Assembly (NCBI RefSeq): GCF_002875945.1
Contig: NZ_MCZK01000177.1
Span: forward strand, 1-48,479
DNA length: 48,479 nt
Source: Vibrio lentus
GTDB lineage: Bacteria > Pseudomonadota > Gammaproteobacteria > Enterobacterales > Vibrionaceae
Reading direction: 5' to 3'
Part shown: positions 25,141 to 33,909 of the stretch, piece after piece
Layout of the letters: each line of letters starts with the position of its first letter
Numbering within the stretch: the stretch's first letter is position 1
Notes under the pieces: generated by a model
Databases searched by the model: none
The model's input: the letters and a program-made list of their open reading frames with translations, nothing else
What the model was told of the DNA's origin: nothing
Program-made: the position numbers and the translations under genes

Positions 25141-25956
25141 ATGACTTACCAATGCCCTTTGTGTCACCAACCTTTATCTCAACACGATCGTACGTTTAAG
25201 TGTGAAAAGAACCATCAGTTCGACCTAGCGAAAGAAGGCTATGTCAATTTGATGCCAGCGCACCACAAACGCTCAAAAGATCCAGGTGACAACAAAGAGA
25301 TGATGCAGGCACGTCGCCGCTTCCTTGAAGGCAACCATTACGATCCAATGCGCCAAGCCGTTGTTGGATTGTGTTCTCGCTACTTGCCAGAAGAGGCACC
25401 TAGCCTGTTAGATATTGGTTGTGGCGAAGGGTATTACACCAACGAAATTGCGGTAAATCTTCAAGAAAAGAGTGGCGCTACTTTTGGCCTAGACATTTCT
25501 AAGATTGCTATCAAATATGCCGCTAAACGCTACCCTGCGGTCGATTTCTCTGTTGCTTCGAGCCATCGCCTACCCTTTGCTGAAAATAGCTTAGACGGCA
25601 TTCTGCGCATTTATGCGCCATGTAAGGCTGAAGAATTACAGCGCACCATCAAAGACAATGGCGTCGTGATCACCGTGACACCTGCTAGCCGACACCTGTA
25701 TCAACTGCGTGATGCGATTTATGATGGTGTTCGCTTGCACGATGAAGATCCAGAAGTTATCGAAGGTTTTACGCTTGAGCACCAAGAGCAACTAAACTAT
25801 ATGATGGAACTATCGGGGTCAGACGCATTCGACCTGCTACAGATGACGCCGTTTGCTTGGAAAGCGAGTGAAGAGTTTAAACAACAACTCACTGATGCTG
25901 AGCAATTCAACTGTGAAGCTGACTTTATGCTGCGAGTGTACCGCAAACAAATTTAA
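25141..25956 (+). CDS. rlmA: 23S rRNA (guanine-745-N1)-methyltransferase
   Basis: It methylates G745 in helix 35 of 23S rRNA. The zinc finger is formed by YQCPLCHQPL plus Cys21 and His25 (FKCEKNHQFD), followed by the family string AKEGYVNLMPAHHKRSKDPGD. The SAM site is LLDIGCGEGYYTN. Length 271 (E. coli 269). Monocistronic by its surroundings. Confidence 0.95.
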   Translation: MTYQCPLCHQPLSQHDRTFKCEKNHQFDLAKEGYVNLMPAHHKRSKDPGDNKEMMQARRRFLEGNHYDPMRQAVVGLCSRYLPEEAPSLLDIGCGEGYYTNEIAVNLQEKSGATFGLDISKIAIKYAAKRYPAVDFSVASSHRLPFAENSLDGILRIYAPCKAEELQRTIKDNGVVITVTPASRHLYQLRDAIYDGVRLHDEDPEVIEGFTLEHQEQLNYMMELSGSDAFDLLQMTPFAWKASEEFKQQLTDAEQFNCEADFMLRVYRKQI

Positions 25957-25974
25957 TTGATATTGATTATCGTT
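25956..25974. promoter_or_regulatory. Fur box upstream of the ChaN-like gene
   Basis: ATTGATATTGATTATCGTT agrees with AATGATAATNATTATCATT at 15 of 18 defined positions. It lies 57 bases before the ChaN-like ATG. Confidence 0.65.
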
Positions 25975-26031
25975 TGCATTGAAATCTCATCTTGCCTCCT
26001 TTAGTATGCGTGTTCTTCAAGGAGGCATTTC

Positions 26032-26991
26032 ATGCAACGTATTATTCTTATCGGATTAGCAACCCTGCTCACGGCTTGTACTAATCAACCTTCAAACAAC
26101 ACTTCTCAAAAAGTGGCTAACACGCAAACGGAAACCGTTTCCACATTCTATGATTACCAGTTTGCTTCTCCACAAGGCGAAACGCTGTCTCTCGAGGCAT
26201 TACCTCAACAGTTGATTGACGCTGATGTGGTTCTCATTGGCGAATGGCACACTCATTCGGCAATCCATCGTTTTCAAACCGACTTCTTAAAAGCACGCCG
26301 CAACGCCACATCAAACATTGCGCTTTCAATGGAGCAGTTCACTCGAGAGCATCAAGACACATTGAACCAATATCTAAATGATGAGATTGGTGAACAAGTT
26401 CTTATGTCTCAAGCGGCAGCTTGGCCAAATTACGAAAGTGATTACCGCGCGTTAGTTGAGTTCGCTAAAACCAACGACGTCGATATCATTGCGGCAAACG
26501 CACCCAAGCCGTTTGTACAATGTATTGGCCGTAAAGGGTTAACTTATCTAGATCAGCTATCTTCAGAGCAACGAAACTGGGTTGCATCCGAAGTCGATAC
26601 TGGCGATAGCCCTTACAAAGAAAAATTCATGGCTTCCATGCATCACGGTACACCAGAGCAAACCGAAAAGCAGTTTGCCGCTCAGGTAACGTGGGACGAA
26701 ACCATGGCTGAATCGATTGTTGATTACCTCGCATCGAACCCCAATCAGCAAGTGATTCATGTCGCGGGCAAATTTCACACCGAAGGTGGTTTAGGCACTG
26801 CGGCTTCTATTTTACGTCGTAACCCTGATTTGAAAGTGGCCGTTATCAGCCCGGTTGACGAGTTCTCATCGGATACTAATGATTACCAGCTCAAAGTACT
26901 TTCTCCACCCGCTCGCTTTGTTCAAAAAGAGAACCGAATGAAGGCATACAAGCACCTGTCTAAGCGCGGTTCCGATCTCAAGTGCGACTAA
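26032..26991 (+). CDS. ChaN-family haem-binding lipoprotein
   Basis: The lipobox LTAC (residues about 13-16) anchors it in the envelope. The ChaN/PhuW family, members of which bind haem and are iron-regulated, is recognised from VLIGEWHTHSAIHRFQ, LSMEQFTREHQ, IAANAPKPFV and VAGKFHTEGGLG. Length 319. Transcribed alone after a strong AAGGAGG site, with a Fur-type box upstream, consistent with induction under iron limitation. Confidence 0.87.
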   Translation: MQRIILIGLATLLTACTNQPSNNTSQKVANTQTETVSTFYDYQFASPQGETLSLEALPQQLIDADVVLIGEWHTHSAIHRFQTDFLKARRNATSNIALSMEQFTREHQDTLNQYLNDEIGEQVLMSQAAAWPNYESDYRALVEFAKTNDVDIIAANAPKPFVQCIGRKGLTYLDQLSSEQRNWVASEVDTGDSPYKEKFMASMHHGTPEQTEKQFAAQVTWDETMAESIVDYLASNPNQQVIHVAGKFHTEGGLGTAASILRRNPDLKVAVISPVDEFSSDTNDYQLKVLSPPARFVQKENRMKAYKHLSKRGSDLKCD

Positions 26992-27062
26992 ATTCGCTAT
27001 CCAGACTTAAGCTTTATTTAGGTTTAAGTTTGGTAAGCGAGAAACCTGGTAACCTAGAAGTC

Positions 27063-27078
27063 TGGCACGCTAAAAGCT
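27063..27078 (+). promoter_or_regulatory. Sigma-54-like -24/-12 element
   Basis: TGGCACG-CTAA-AAGCT keeps the invariant GG-N10-GC spacing and a perfect -24 half; the -12 half deviates from TTGCT. It would give a leader of about 170 bases before the 117-residue gene. Confidence 0.35.
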
Positions 27079-27261
27079 TGTTCAATCGCGCCTTAAGATA
27101 AATATTGATATCGGCATAGGAATTGCTTAATTACCAAGCAGTTTTGATTAAGCAGAAGAAAATGTAATGTGCGAATAAAAAGCATCACTATCGATGATTA
27201 ATTGCACAAGTTTTTCACACCTCTGCCGATACTATATTTAAGGATATGTAAGGAGAGCGAT

Positions 27262-27615
27262 ATGACGCCAGTAGGAACGAGTAACACTCAGCTGTATTCA
27301 CCTTCGCAAATGAACGCACAAGCTAAAAGCACTGAAGCTGAAAAGCCTGCGCCTCTTAAGGTTGAGCAAAATACCGTTAAGCTTTCTGATGAAGGCAAAG
27401 CCCTATTATCTGCCCTTAAAGAAATCGATAAAGAAGCGAAGAGAGTTGCAGCAGAGAATGAAACCGTAACGGATAAGGTTGAATCATTTGCTCATGGCGC
27501 GCTTGGTATGGATCACCCAGATAAGATTGAAGAAGAGGAAGATAACTCTTATTCAGCAGGGCAATACTTATCCGCAGCGGCAACGGTTGGTGGCATTCTT
27601 CTCGCTCTGATTTAA
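27262..27615 (+). CDS. Hypothetical protein with C-terminal hydrophobic end, 117 residues
   Basis: ATG 27262 has AAGGAGAG 6 bases upstream, so I prefer it to the longer frame from 27202. The N-terminal 35 residues are low-complexity (Ser, Thr, Gln, Ala). A charged helical stretch follows (VKLSDEGKALLSALKEIDKE), then an acidic run EEEED, and finally a hydrophobic end (YLSAAATVGGILLALI) that could insert in or associate with the membrane. No family recognised with certainty. A sigma-54-like element lies upstream. Confidence 0.7.
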   Translation: MTPVGTSNTQLYSPSQMNAQAKSTEAEKPAPLKVEQNTVKLSDEGKALLSALKEIDKEAKRVAAENETVTDKVESFAHGALGMDHPDKIEEEEDNSYSAGQYLSAAATVGGILLALI

Positions 27616-27696
27616 CCTTACCCCCTTTACTGCATTCCTTTCACCGCACCACGTGCATTGTCCCTATCGCACTGAGCCTCTTTCATTGCAAAAAAT

Positions 27697-27731
27697 CGAT
27701 TTGTCGTCACGACAACAGACCCGATTTGTCC
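27697..27731. promoter_or_regulatory. Palindrome and direct repeats upstream of BCCT gene
   Basis: TTGTCGT-C-ACGACAA (27701-27715) is a perfect 15-bp palindrome; CGATTTGTC occurs at 27697 and again at 27723. Operator-like, 70 bases before the transporter start; the regulator is unknown. Confidence 0.45.
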
Positions 27732-27784
27732 TAAAAAACGAGTTCACGACATAATTCCGTTCTCATTTTAATGGAATAATACTC

Positions 27785-29671
27785 GTGAAAAACTCTTTTG
27801 CGCTTATTGATAAGCCAACCTTTTTTGGTGCGATAGCACTCCTACTCACGATCATCTTCCCGCTGATTATGTTCCCGACGCAAGGAGCAGACTGGATTGC
27901 GGTAGCTAAAACATTTATGACCGACCAACTTGGTTTCTTGTACCTAGCGCTTGGACTCGCAGCTTGTGCCTTCATGGTTTACGTTGTGTTCAGTGACATG
28001 GGACAAATTAAGCTGGGTGAAGCTGATGAAGAACCTGAATTCAAAACCGCATCATGGGCAGCAATGCTTTTCTGTAGTGGTATCGGGGCGAGTATCTTGT
28101 ACTGGGGTTGTATTGAGTGGGCTTACTACTATCAATCACCGCCTTTCCAACTAGAACCTGGCAGTGAAGAAGCCGTTCGTTGGGCTGCGACCTATGGTTT
28201 GTTCCACTGGGGTCCGATTGCTTGGTCTATCTACCTAATCCCTGCGATTCCTATTGCCTACTTTTTCTATGTACGTAAACAACCTGTACTAAAAATTTCT
28301 AGTGCATTGATGCCAGTATTGGGTGAGCACCATAGCCGCGGCGTTGCGGGTAAAGTTGTCGATATCCTATTCATCTTTGGTCTATTAGGTGGCGCTGCAA
28401 CAACGTTAGGTTTAGCTGCCCCTCTTATTACTGAAGGCCTTAACCACCTATTCGGCTTGCCAAAAAATAACGTAACTCAAGTTATGGTGCTGCTGGTTTG
28501 TACTGCGATATTCGCGTACTCATCGTATGCGGGTTTGGAAAAAGGCATCAAAATCCTCAGCAACATCAACTTCTGGGGCGCAATGGGACTATTAATATTC
28601 GTCCTAATCGCTGGCCCAACGATTTTCATGCTTGAAACAGGCTTAGATTCGATTGGTCGCCTATTGTCTAACTTCTTCGTGATGGCAACATGGGCTGAAC
28701 CATTCGGCGGCTACGGCACGTTTGAAAACACACACTTCCCACAAGATTGGACTATTTTCTACTGGGCATGGTGGCTAGTTTTCGCACCAAGCATGGGCCT
28801 GTTTGTTGCGCGTATCTCTCGCGGCAGAACCATTAAACAAATGGTGTCAGGCTCTATCTTCTTTGGTTCATTAGGCTGTTTCTTATTCTTCATGATCTTA
28901 GGTAACTACGGTTTATCCCTACAGTTATCTGGTGAGCTAGATGTCGTTGCAATCCTAAACGAAGAAGGCGCAACCAAAGCTATCTTCTCGATGTTGGCAC
29001 AATTGCCAATGAGCACGTTAGTGATCGCTGTGTTCACCTTGTTGTGTATTATTTTCACTGCAACAACGTTCGACTCGATCTCTTACATTTTGGCGTCAGT
29101 AGTACAAAACAACGTAACGGAAGAGCCAATGCGTTGGAACCGAATGTTCTGGGCATTTACCCTATCATTCTTACCGACGATTCTAATGTTCCTTGGTGGT
29201 TTAAGTACGCTTCAAACGGCTGCGATTGTTGGTGGCTTACCGCTACTGGCTATCTCTGTGATGTTGATGATCTCAGCCGTTCGTGCAACGAGCCTCGATT
29301 TGCGTCACCAAGAGAGTTACATCGAGCCAACGATTAACATCGAAGAGCTGCCAGACATGGATCCATGGTCGGCAGAAGGTATGGCATTGGCACAGTTCGA
29401 GAAAGAAAAAGATGCAGCACAAGATGCAGCAGAACTTGAACGTGAGGCTTATAAAGCCCTTGCCGATGTGAAGAAAGAAATCCGCGCTTATGTTCTTGAA
29501 CAGGGTGCGCAAATGGAAACACATGAGCTTCCTGAAAACCTACAACAAGCACTTGAGCAGGCTGAAAACAACCTAAGCACAGCTCAAGCGAAAAAAGTTG
29601 AGTTATCAGAGCAAGCTCAGAAAGCTCGAGTCGCGTTCAATCAGGTGGTTGCTGAACTGCCACTTGCTTGA
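27785..29671 (+). CDS. BCCT family transporter, CaiT-like
   Basis: A betaine/carnitine/choline transporter with about 12 membrane helices. The tract SILYWGCIEWAYYYQSPPF and then LFHWGPIAWSIY resembles E. coli CaiT more than BetP/BetT, and the signature FYWAWWLVFAPSMGLF precedes ARISRGRTI. Met337 aligns with CaiT Met331, but Asn262 stands where CaiT has Arg262, the residue replacing sodium. The C-terminal tail of about 120 residues (from 510) is charged and coiled-coil-like (KDAAQDAAELEREAY), longer than in CaiT and possibly a regulatory cytoplasmic domain. Substrate may be a quaternary amine used as osmolyte or nutrient. The start ATACTCGTGAAAAAC uses GTG at 27785. Confidence 0.88.
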   Translation: MKNSFALIDKPTFFGAIALLLTIIFPLIMFPTQGADWIAVAKTFMTDQLGFLYLALGLAACAFMVYVVFSDMGQIKLGEADEEPEFKTASWAAMLFCSGIGASILYWGCIEWAYYYQSPPFQLEPGSEEAVRWAATYGLFHWGPIAWSIYLIPAIPIAYFFYVRKQPVLKISSALMPVLGEHHSRGVAGKVVDILFIFGLLGGAATTLGLAAPLITEGLNHLFGLPKNNVTQVMVLLVCTAIFAYSSYAGLEKGIKILSNINFWGAMGLLIFVLIAGPTIFMLETGLDSIGRLLSNFFVMATWAEPFGGYGTFENTHFPQDWTIFYWAWWLVFAPSMGLFVARISRGRTIKQMVSGSIFFGSLGCFLFFMILGNYGLSLQLSGELDVVAILNEEGATKAIFSMLAQLPMSTLVIAVFTLLCIIFTATTFDSISYILASVVQNNVTEEPMRWNRMFWAFTLSFLPTILMFLGGLSTLQTAAIVGGLPLLAISVMLMISAVRATSLDLRHQESYIEPTINIEELPDMDPWSAEGMALAQFEKEKDAAQDAAELEREAYKALADVKKEIRAYVLEQGAQMETHELPENLQQALEQAENNLSTAQAKKVELSEQAQKARVAFNQVVAELPLA

Positions 29672-29718
29672 CATTAGCCATGACACAGTCCATTGATTTG
29701 GACTCTCCTAAATAAGCC

Positions 29719-29748
29719 AAAGGCTCACAGAAATGTGAGCCTTTTTTT
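29719..29748 (+). terminator. Terminator of the BCCT gene
   Basis: AAAGGCTCACA, loop GAAA, TGTGAGCCTTTTTTT. Confidence 0.88.
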
Positions 29749-29780
29749 ATGCTTTTCTAAAAACTTGAGTTATTGCTCAA

Positions 29781-29808
29781 TTTCATATTGATGAAACAAA
29801 TATGAAAC
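29781..29808. promoter_or_regulatory. Three ATGAAA/TTTCAT heptads upstream of phosphatase
   Basis: TTTCAT-ATTG-ATGAAAC-AAAT-ATGAAAC: an inverted pair plus a direct repeat with 11-bp period. This has the spacing of a Pho box read on the minus strand but only partial agreement with its sequence. Confidence 0.3.
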
Positions 29809-29864
29809 GACTTTGACACAAATCGGTGTTCTAATCATCCCGCTTATATAAATAGGGATAAACA

Positions 29865-31442
29865 ATGAAGCAGCTTATAAAACCAATTATTGCCGTAATG
29901 GCAACTTCCACACTTTCATTTAACGTGCTTTCAGTGGAAATAAAAAACGTTATCTTAATGATTGGCGATGGCATGGGACCACAGCAAGTGGGTTTGTTAG
30001 AGACCTACGCAAACCAAGCGCCAAACTCCATCTATAAAGGGAACAAAACAGCCCTTTACCAATTGGCGCAAGAAGGCGTTATTGGTTCATCCCTAACGCA
30101 TCCGGAAGACGCAATCGTGGTTGACTCAGCTTGCTCTGCGACCATGCTTGCGACTGGTATTTATAGCGGCTCAGAAGTGATCGGCATTGATTCTCAGGGT
30201 AACCATGTTGAGACGGTACTTGAGAAAGCAAAAAAAGCAGGTAAGGCGACTGGCTTAGTGTCTGATACGCGCTTAACTCACGCGACTCCTGCGTCTTTTG
30301 CCGCTCACCAACCTCACCGATCGTTAGAGAATCAAATTGCATCCGATATGCTGGCTACTGGCGCTGATGTGATGCTCTCTGGAGGGCTGCGTCATTGGAT
30401 CCCTAAATCAACCAACGACAAAGGTGAAACTTATAAGCAGCTTGAGCAACTGACTCAAGGTGATGTTTACCTAAAATCAAAGCGTAAAGATGACCGTAAC
30501 CTTCTCACTGAAGCAGAGAAATACGGCTACCAACTGGCGTTTAATCGCAACATGCTAGACGACGCTAAGGGCGAGAAACTACTTGGCCTATTCGCCTACT
30601 CAGGTATGGATGATGGCATCGCTTACAGCAATAAGAAAAAGAGTAGCGAACGAACTCAACCAAGTTTGAAAGAGATGACACAAAAAGCACTCAACATCCT
30701 ATCCAAAGATGAAGATGGCTTTTTCCTAATGGTCGAAGGCGGCCAAATCGACTGGGCTGGCCACAGCAACGATGCGGGTACGATGCTGCATGAATTGCTT
30801 AAGTTTGATGAAGCAATCCAGACTGTGTACGAATGGGCGAAAGATCGTGAAGACACGCTTGTGATTGTGACCGCAGACCACGAAACAGGATCTTTCGGTT
30901 TCAGCTACTCGTCGAATAACCTACCAAAACCACAGAAACGTTCTGGCGAAGCCTTTGCCGACCGCGACTATGCACCCAACTTTAACTTTGGCGCATTCGA
31001 TATTCTTGATGGTTTATACAATCAGAAGCAAAGCTACTACGGCATGATAAGCGAATTTCAGAAGCTGGATAAATCGTTGCAAACACCTGAAAAGCTAGCT
31101 GAGATCGTCAGCAAAAACAGTGAGTTCCCTATCACTGCTGAACAAGCGAAAAACGTATTAGCAAGTAAGCCGAATCCATATCGACTGGCTCAGCACAAAT
31201 ACTTATCGGCAGAAGAAGTGCCAGCGATCAACGATTTCGATGCATTCTTCCCTTACAACGACCGTGGCAACTTGCTTGCTCGCGAACAAGCAACAGGCCA
31301 AAACATCGTTTGGGGTACAGGGACACACACTCATACACCAGTGAATGTGTTTGCTTGGGGCCCAGCTGAAAAGATACTGCCGGTTTCGAAAATCATGCAC
31401 CACTCAGAACTGGGTGAATACATTAAACAACAAGTAAACTAG
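29865..31442 (+). CDS. phoA: Alkaline phosphatase
   Basis: A periplasmic metal-dependent phosphomonoesterase. A signal peptide (MKQLIKPIIAVMATSTLSFN, continuing to VLS) precedes the metal motif VILMIGDGMGPQQVG. The nucleophile Ser lies in VVDSACSATMLATG, further metal ligands in VEGGQIDWAGHSNDAG and VTADHETGSFGF, and the last His in GTGTHTHTPVNVFAWG. At 525 residues it resembles the longer Vibrio-type enzymes rather than the 471-residue E. coli PhoA, so the symbol reflects function rather than strict orthology. Confidence 0.9.
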   Translation: MKQLIKPIIAVMATSTLSFNVLSVEIKNVILMIGDGMGPQQVGLLETYANQAPNSIYKGNKTALYQLAQEGVIGSSLTHPEDAIVVDSACSATMLATGIYSGSEVIGIDSQGNHVETVLEKAKKAGKATGLVSDTRLTHATPASFAAHQPHRSLENQIASDMLATGADVMLSGGLRHWIPKSTNDKGETYKQLEQLTQGDVYLKSKRKDDRNLLTEAEKYGYQLAFNRNMLDDAKGEKLLGLFAYSGMDDGIAYSNKKKSSERTQPSLKEMTQKALNILSKDEDGFFLMVEGGQIDWAGHSNDAGTMLHELLKFDEAIQTVYEWAKDREDTLVIVTADHETGSFGFSYSSNNLPKPQKRSGEAFADRDYAPNFNFGAFDILDGLYNQKQSYYGMISEFQKLDKSLQTPEKLAEIVSKNSEFPITAEQAKNVLASKPNPYRLAQHKYLSAEEVPAINDFDAFFPYNDRGNLLAREQATGQNIVWGTGTHTHTPVNVFAWGPAEKILPVSKIMHHSELGEYIKQQVN

Positions 31443-31471
31443 CCTGAATCTTTTTTGCTCGTTTCACTTAG

Positions 31472-31491
31472 CGCCCTTCGGGGCGTTTTTT
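31472..31491 (+). terminator. Alkaline phosphatase terminator
   Basis: CGCCC-TTCG-GGGCG tetraloop hairpin with T-run. Confidence 0.85.
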
Positions 31492-31510
31492 GTTTTAAGC
31501 CTTTAAGCTA

Positions 31511-31540
31511 AGTGAGTAAGTGAGTAAGTGAGTAAGTGAG
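31511..31540. repeat. 8-bp tandem repeat AGTGAGTA, 3.75 copies
   Basis: Three perfect units and a partial fourth (AGTGAG), between two converging genes and outside both terminators. A simple-sequence tract that may vary in copy number. Confidence 0.9.
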
Positions 31541-31570
31541 TTTTAAATTTGGGCAACGCCAGATTGCAAA

Positions 31571-31597
31571 ACAGCCGCTCAAGAGCGGCTGTTTTTA
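31571..31597. terminator. ycgN terminator, bidirectional
   Basis: ACAGCCGCTC-AA-GAGCGGCTGT with T-runs on both strands. Confidence 0.85.
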
Positions 31598-31603
31598 TAA
31601 TAC

Positions 31604-32041
31604 TTAGCGATTTGGGTGATTCAAGATATGGTCTTCCCAATCGACAACATCGATTTCGTATACCACTTTGTTACGAACGCTTTCACCTGCAGCATGCATC
31701 TCTGATTTAGAGCCCGTAATCAGTGGATGCCATTCAGGAATCGGCTTAGATTCAGATAAAAGACGGTAAGCACAAGTATCTGGTAGCCAATGGAATTCAT
31801 GAATCTTGTCACGAGTCAGCTTCAAGCATTCTTCACCTGAAGTGAAGCGATTCGGGTAGTCTTTACACGAACATGTTTTGTCGTTTAACCAGCTACACGC
31901 CACGTTGGTGTAGTACACTTCATCGCTATCTTCATCCATTAGTTTATGTAGGCAGCACTTACCACAACCGTCACAAAGTGATTCCCACTCATTCTCGGTC
32001 ATTTGCTCTAGTGTCTTTTCTTGCCAAAATGGATTCGTCAT
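31604..32041 (-). CDS. ycgN: YcgN family cysteine-cluster protein (UPF0260)
   Basis: A 145-residue protein with the pattern CDGCGKCCLHKL near residues 23-34, CSWL and CSC in the middle and a late CAYRL; the Cys set suggests a bound metal or iron-sulfur cluster. The N-terminal PFWQEKTLEQMTENEWESLCDGCG matches the family. Function is not established. The next gene rightward, on the opposite strand, encodes another Cys-cluster protein. Confidence 0.9.
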   Translation of the reverse strand: MTNPFWQEKTLEQMTENEWESLCDGCGKCCLHKLMDEDSDEVYYTNVACSWLNDKTCSCKDYPNRFTSGEECLKLTRDKIHEFHWLPDTCAYRLLSESKPIPEWHPLITGSKSEMHAAGESVRNKVVYEIDVVDWEDHILNHPNR

Positions 32042-32200
32042 AGGATTACTTCTTACTCTTTTACTGGGGTGCGTGTTATACCGTTAGCCCATAAAAAGTT
32101 CAAGGATAAAAATTGTTCATTCTGTGATCCAATCAATAGCTGTCACTCCCATTGTTTTTTGCTACTATCGCGCACCCTGTTATTTAGTGAGTTTAATTTG

Positions 32201-32449
32201 ATGGAATGTCGTTTAGGTTGTGGAGCTTGTTGTATCGCTCCGAGTATTACATCTGCTATTCCTGGAATGCCTAATGGCAAGCCTGCTGGCGTACGCTGCA
32301 TCCAATTAAATGAGCAAGATCTGTGTAAGTTATTCGGCCAACCTTCACGTCCTAAGGTGTGCCATCAGTTCAAAGCCTGCCCTATTATTTGTGGAAAGAC
32401 GGACCAAGAAGCTCTCGATAACCTTATCGAACTAGAAGCTATTACCTAA
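32201..32449 (+). CDS. YkgJ-like cysteine-cluster protein
   Basis: It begins MECRLGCGACCIAPSITSAIPGM, the CxxxCGxCC pattern of the YkgJ-type zinc/iron cluster family, followed by further Cys in VRCIQLNEQDLCKLFG and VCHQFKACPIICG. I chose the ATG at 32201 (82 residues) because homologous proteins begin just before the first Cys; the frame extends upstream to 32021 but overlaps the ycgN start region. Role unknown. Confidence 0.82.
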   Translation: MECRLGCGACCIAPSITSAIPGMPNGKPAGVRCIQLNEQDLCKLFGQPSRPKVCHQFKACPIICGKTDQEALDNLIELEAIT

Positions 32450-32536
32450 GATTTCTTTTCTAAATGCCCAAGATTTCACAACTTTGATAAATCTAAACTA
32501 TCTTATTGATACTGGTACAGATTAATAAGGATAGTT

Positions 32537-33226
32537 ATGAATAAGTATATCGCAGAAATGTTCGGTACGTTTTGGTTGGTGTTAGGTGGTTGTGGTAGTG
32601 CCGTCTTAGCCGCCGCTTTCCCCGATGTGGGAATTGGTCTACTCGGAGTTTCCCTCGCCTTTGGTTTAACCGTACTCACCATGGCCTTTGCTATTGGCCA
32701 CATATCCGGTTGTCACCTCAACCCCGCGGTCACGATTGGCCTCTGGACTGGCGGTCGCTTCGATGGCAAAGAAGTCGCACCTTACATTATCGCTCAAGTG
32801 ATTGGCGGTATTATTGCGGGTGGCGTGTTACTTGTTATCGCCTCTGGCCAAGCAGGCTTTGATGTTGTCGCCTCTGGTTTTGCCTCGAATGGCTACGGTG
32901 AACACTCTCCTGGTGGCTATTCACTTACCGCAGCACTCGTCTGTGAAATTGTCATGACCATGGTGTTCCTATTCGTGATCATGGGCGCTACCGACTCTAA
33001 AGCACCGGCTGGATTCGCACCTATCGCAATCGGTCTCTGTTTAACCCTAATTCACCTTATCAGCATCCCTGTAACCAACACCTCTGTGAACCCCGCTCGA
33101 AGTACTGGTGTAGCTGTGTTTGTCGGTGACTGGGCTGTTTCGCAACTATGGTTATTCTGGGTTGCACCGATTATTGGAGCCGTGATTGGAGCTGTGATAT
33201 ACAAAGCAGTACGTGGGAAGGACTAA
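32537..33226 (+). CDS. aqpZ: Aquaporin Z
   Basis: A water channel with six membrane helices and two half-helices. The two NPA motifs are in GCHLNPAVTIGLW and TSVNPARSTGVAVF. The start MNKYIAEMFGTFWLVLGGCGSAV is that of AqpZ rather than GlpF, and the length (229) fits. ATAAGGATAG provides the ribosome binding site. Confidence 0.96.
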   Translation: MNKYIAEMFGTFWLVLGGCGSAVLAAAFPDVGIGLLGVSLAFGLTVLTMAFAIGHISGCHLNPAVTIGLWTGGRFDGKEVAPYIIAQVIGGIIAGGVLLVIASGQAGFDVVASGFASNGYGEHSPGGYSLTAALVCEIVMTMVFLFVIMGATDSKAPAGFAPIAIGLCLTLIHLISIPVTNTSVNPARSTGVAVFVGDWAVSQLWLFWVAPIIGAVIGAVIYKAVRGKD

Positions 33227-33258
33227 GCATTAAATAAACAGGATTTCGGAACAAAATA

Positions 33259-33286
33259 AAAAGCCGCTCAAATGAGCGGCTTTTTT
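33259..33286. terminator. Shared terminator of aqpZ and recR
   Basis: AAAAGCCGCTCA-AA-TGAGCGGCTTTTTT, symmetrical between the converging genes. Confidence 0.88.
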
Positions 33287-33884
33287 AGATCTTATGACGA
33301 CCGAGTAAGGAGTGCGAAAGCGTGGTGCCATCCACCAGCTCTAGCTCACCACCAACGGGAACACCATGGGCGATACGGCTGGCGTTCACTTCATGGGCAT
33401 TACAGAGTTCAGCAATGTAATGCGCTGTTGCTTCCCCTTCAACTGTCGGGTTGGTCGCTAGAATTACTTCAGTGATATCACCACGACGTAAACGGTAATC
33501 CAAGACATCGAGACCGATATCACTTGGACCGATACCATCAAGTGGTGAAAGATGCCCCATAAGCACAAAGTAACGACCTGAATATTGGCCAGTTGCTTCA
33601 ATGGCTGCAATGTCTGCAGGGCTTTCAACTACACATATTTGACCGTTATCCTGACGTTTAGGATTGGTACAAATGTGGCAAGTATCTTCTTCAGTAAAAG
33701 TACGGCACTCATTACAATGACCAATTTCAGTCATTGCTTGGCTAAGAGCTTCAGCCAACTGTAGGCCGCCTTTTCTATCGCGCTGTAACAAATGAAAGGC
33801 CATACGCTGCGCCGACTTGGGGCCAACCCCAGGTAGACAACGTAAGGCCTCCATCAAATGCTCCAGCATATGACTGGTACGCAT
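33285..33884 (-). CDS. recR: Recombination protein RecR
   Basis: A DNA-clamp protein working with RecO/RecF in gap repair. It has an N-terminal helix-hairpin-helix (LPGVGPKSAQRMAFHLL), zinc ligands Cys57, Cys60, Cys69 and Cys72, and a Toprim domain (ICVVESPADIAAIEATGQYSG split over 90-110). Length 199. Last gene of the dnaX-ybaB-recR operon. Confidence 0.97.
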   Translation of the reverse strand: MRTSHMLEHLMEALRCLPGVGPKSAQRMAFHLLQRDRKGGLQLAEALSQAMTEIGHCNECRTFTEEDTCHICTNPKRQDNGQICVVESPADIAAIEATGQYSGRYFVLMGHLSPLDGIGPSDIGLDVLDYRLRRGDITEVILATNPTVEGEATAHYIAELCNAHEVNASRIAHGVPVGGELELVDGTTLSHSLLGRHKI

Positions 33885-33909
33885 ATTTAACCGTTCTAAC
33901 TTTTAAAGT

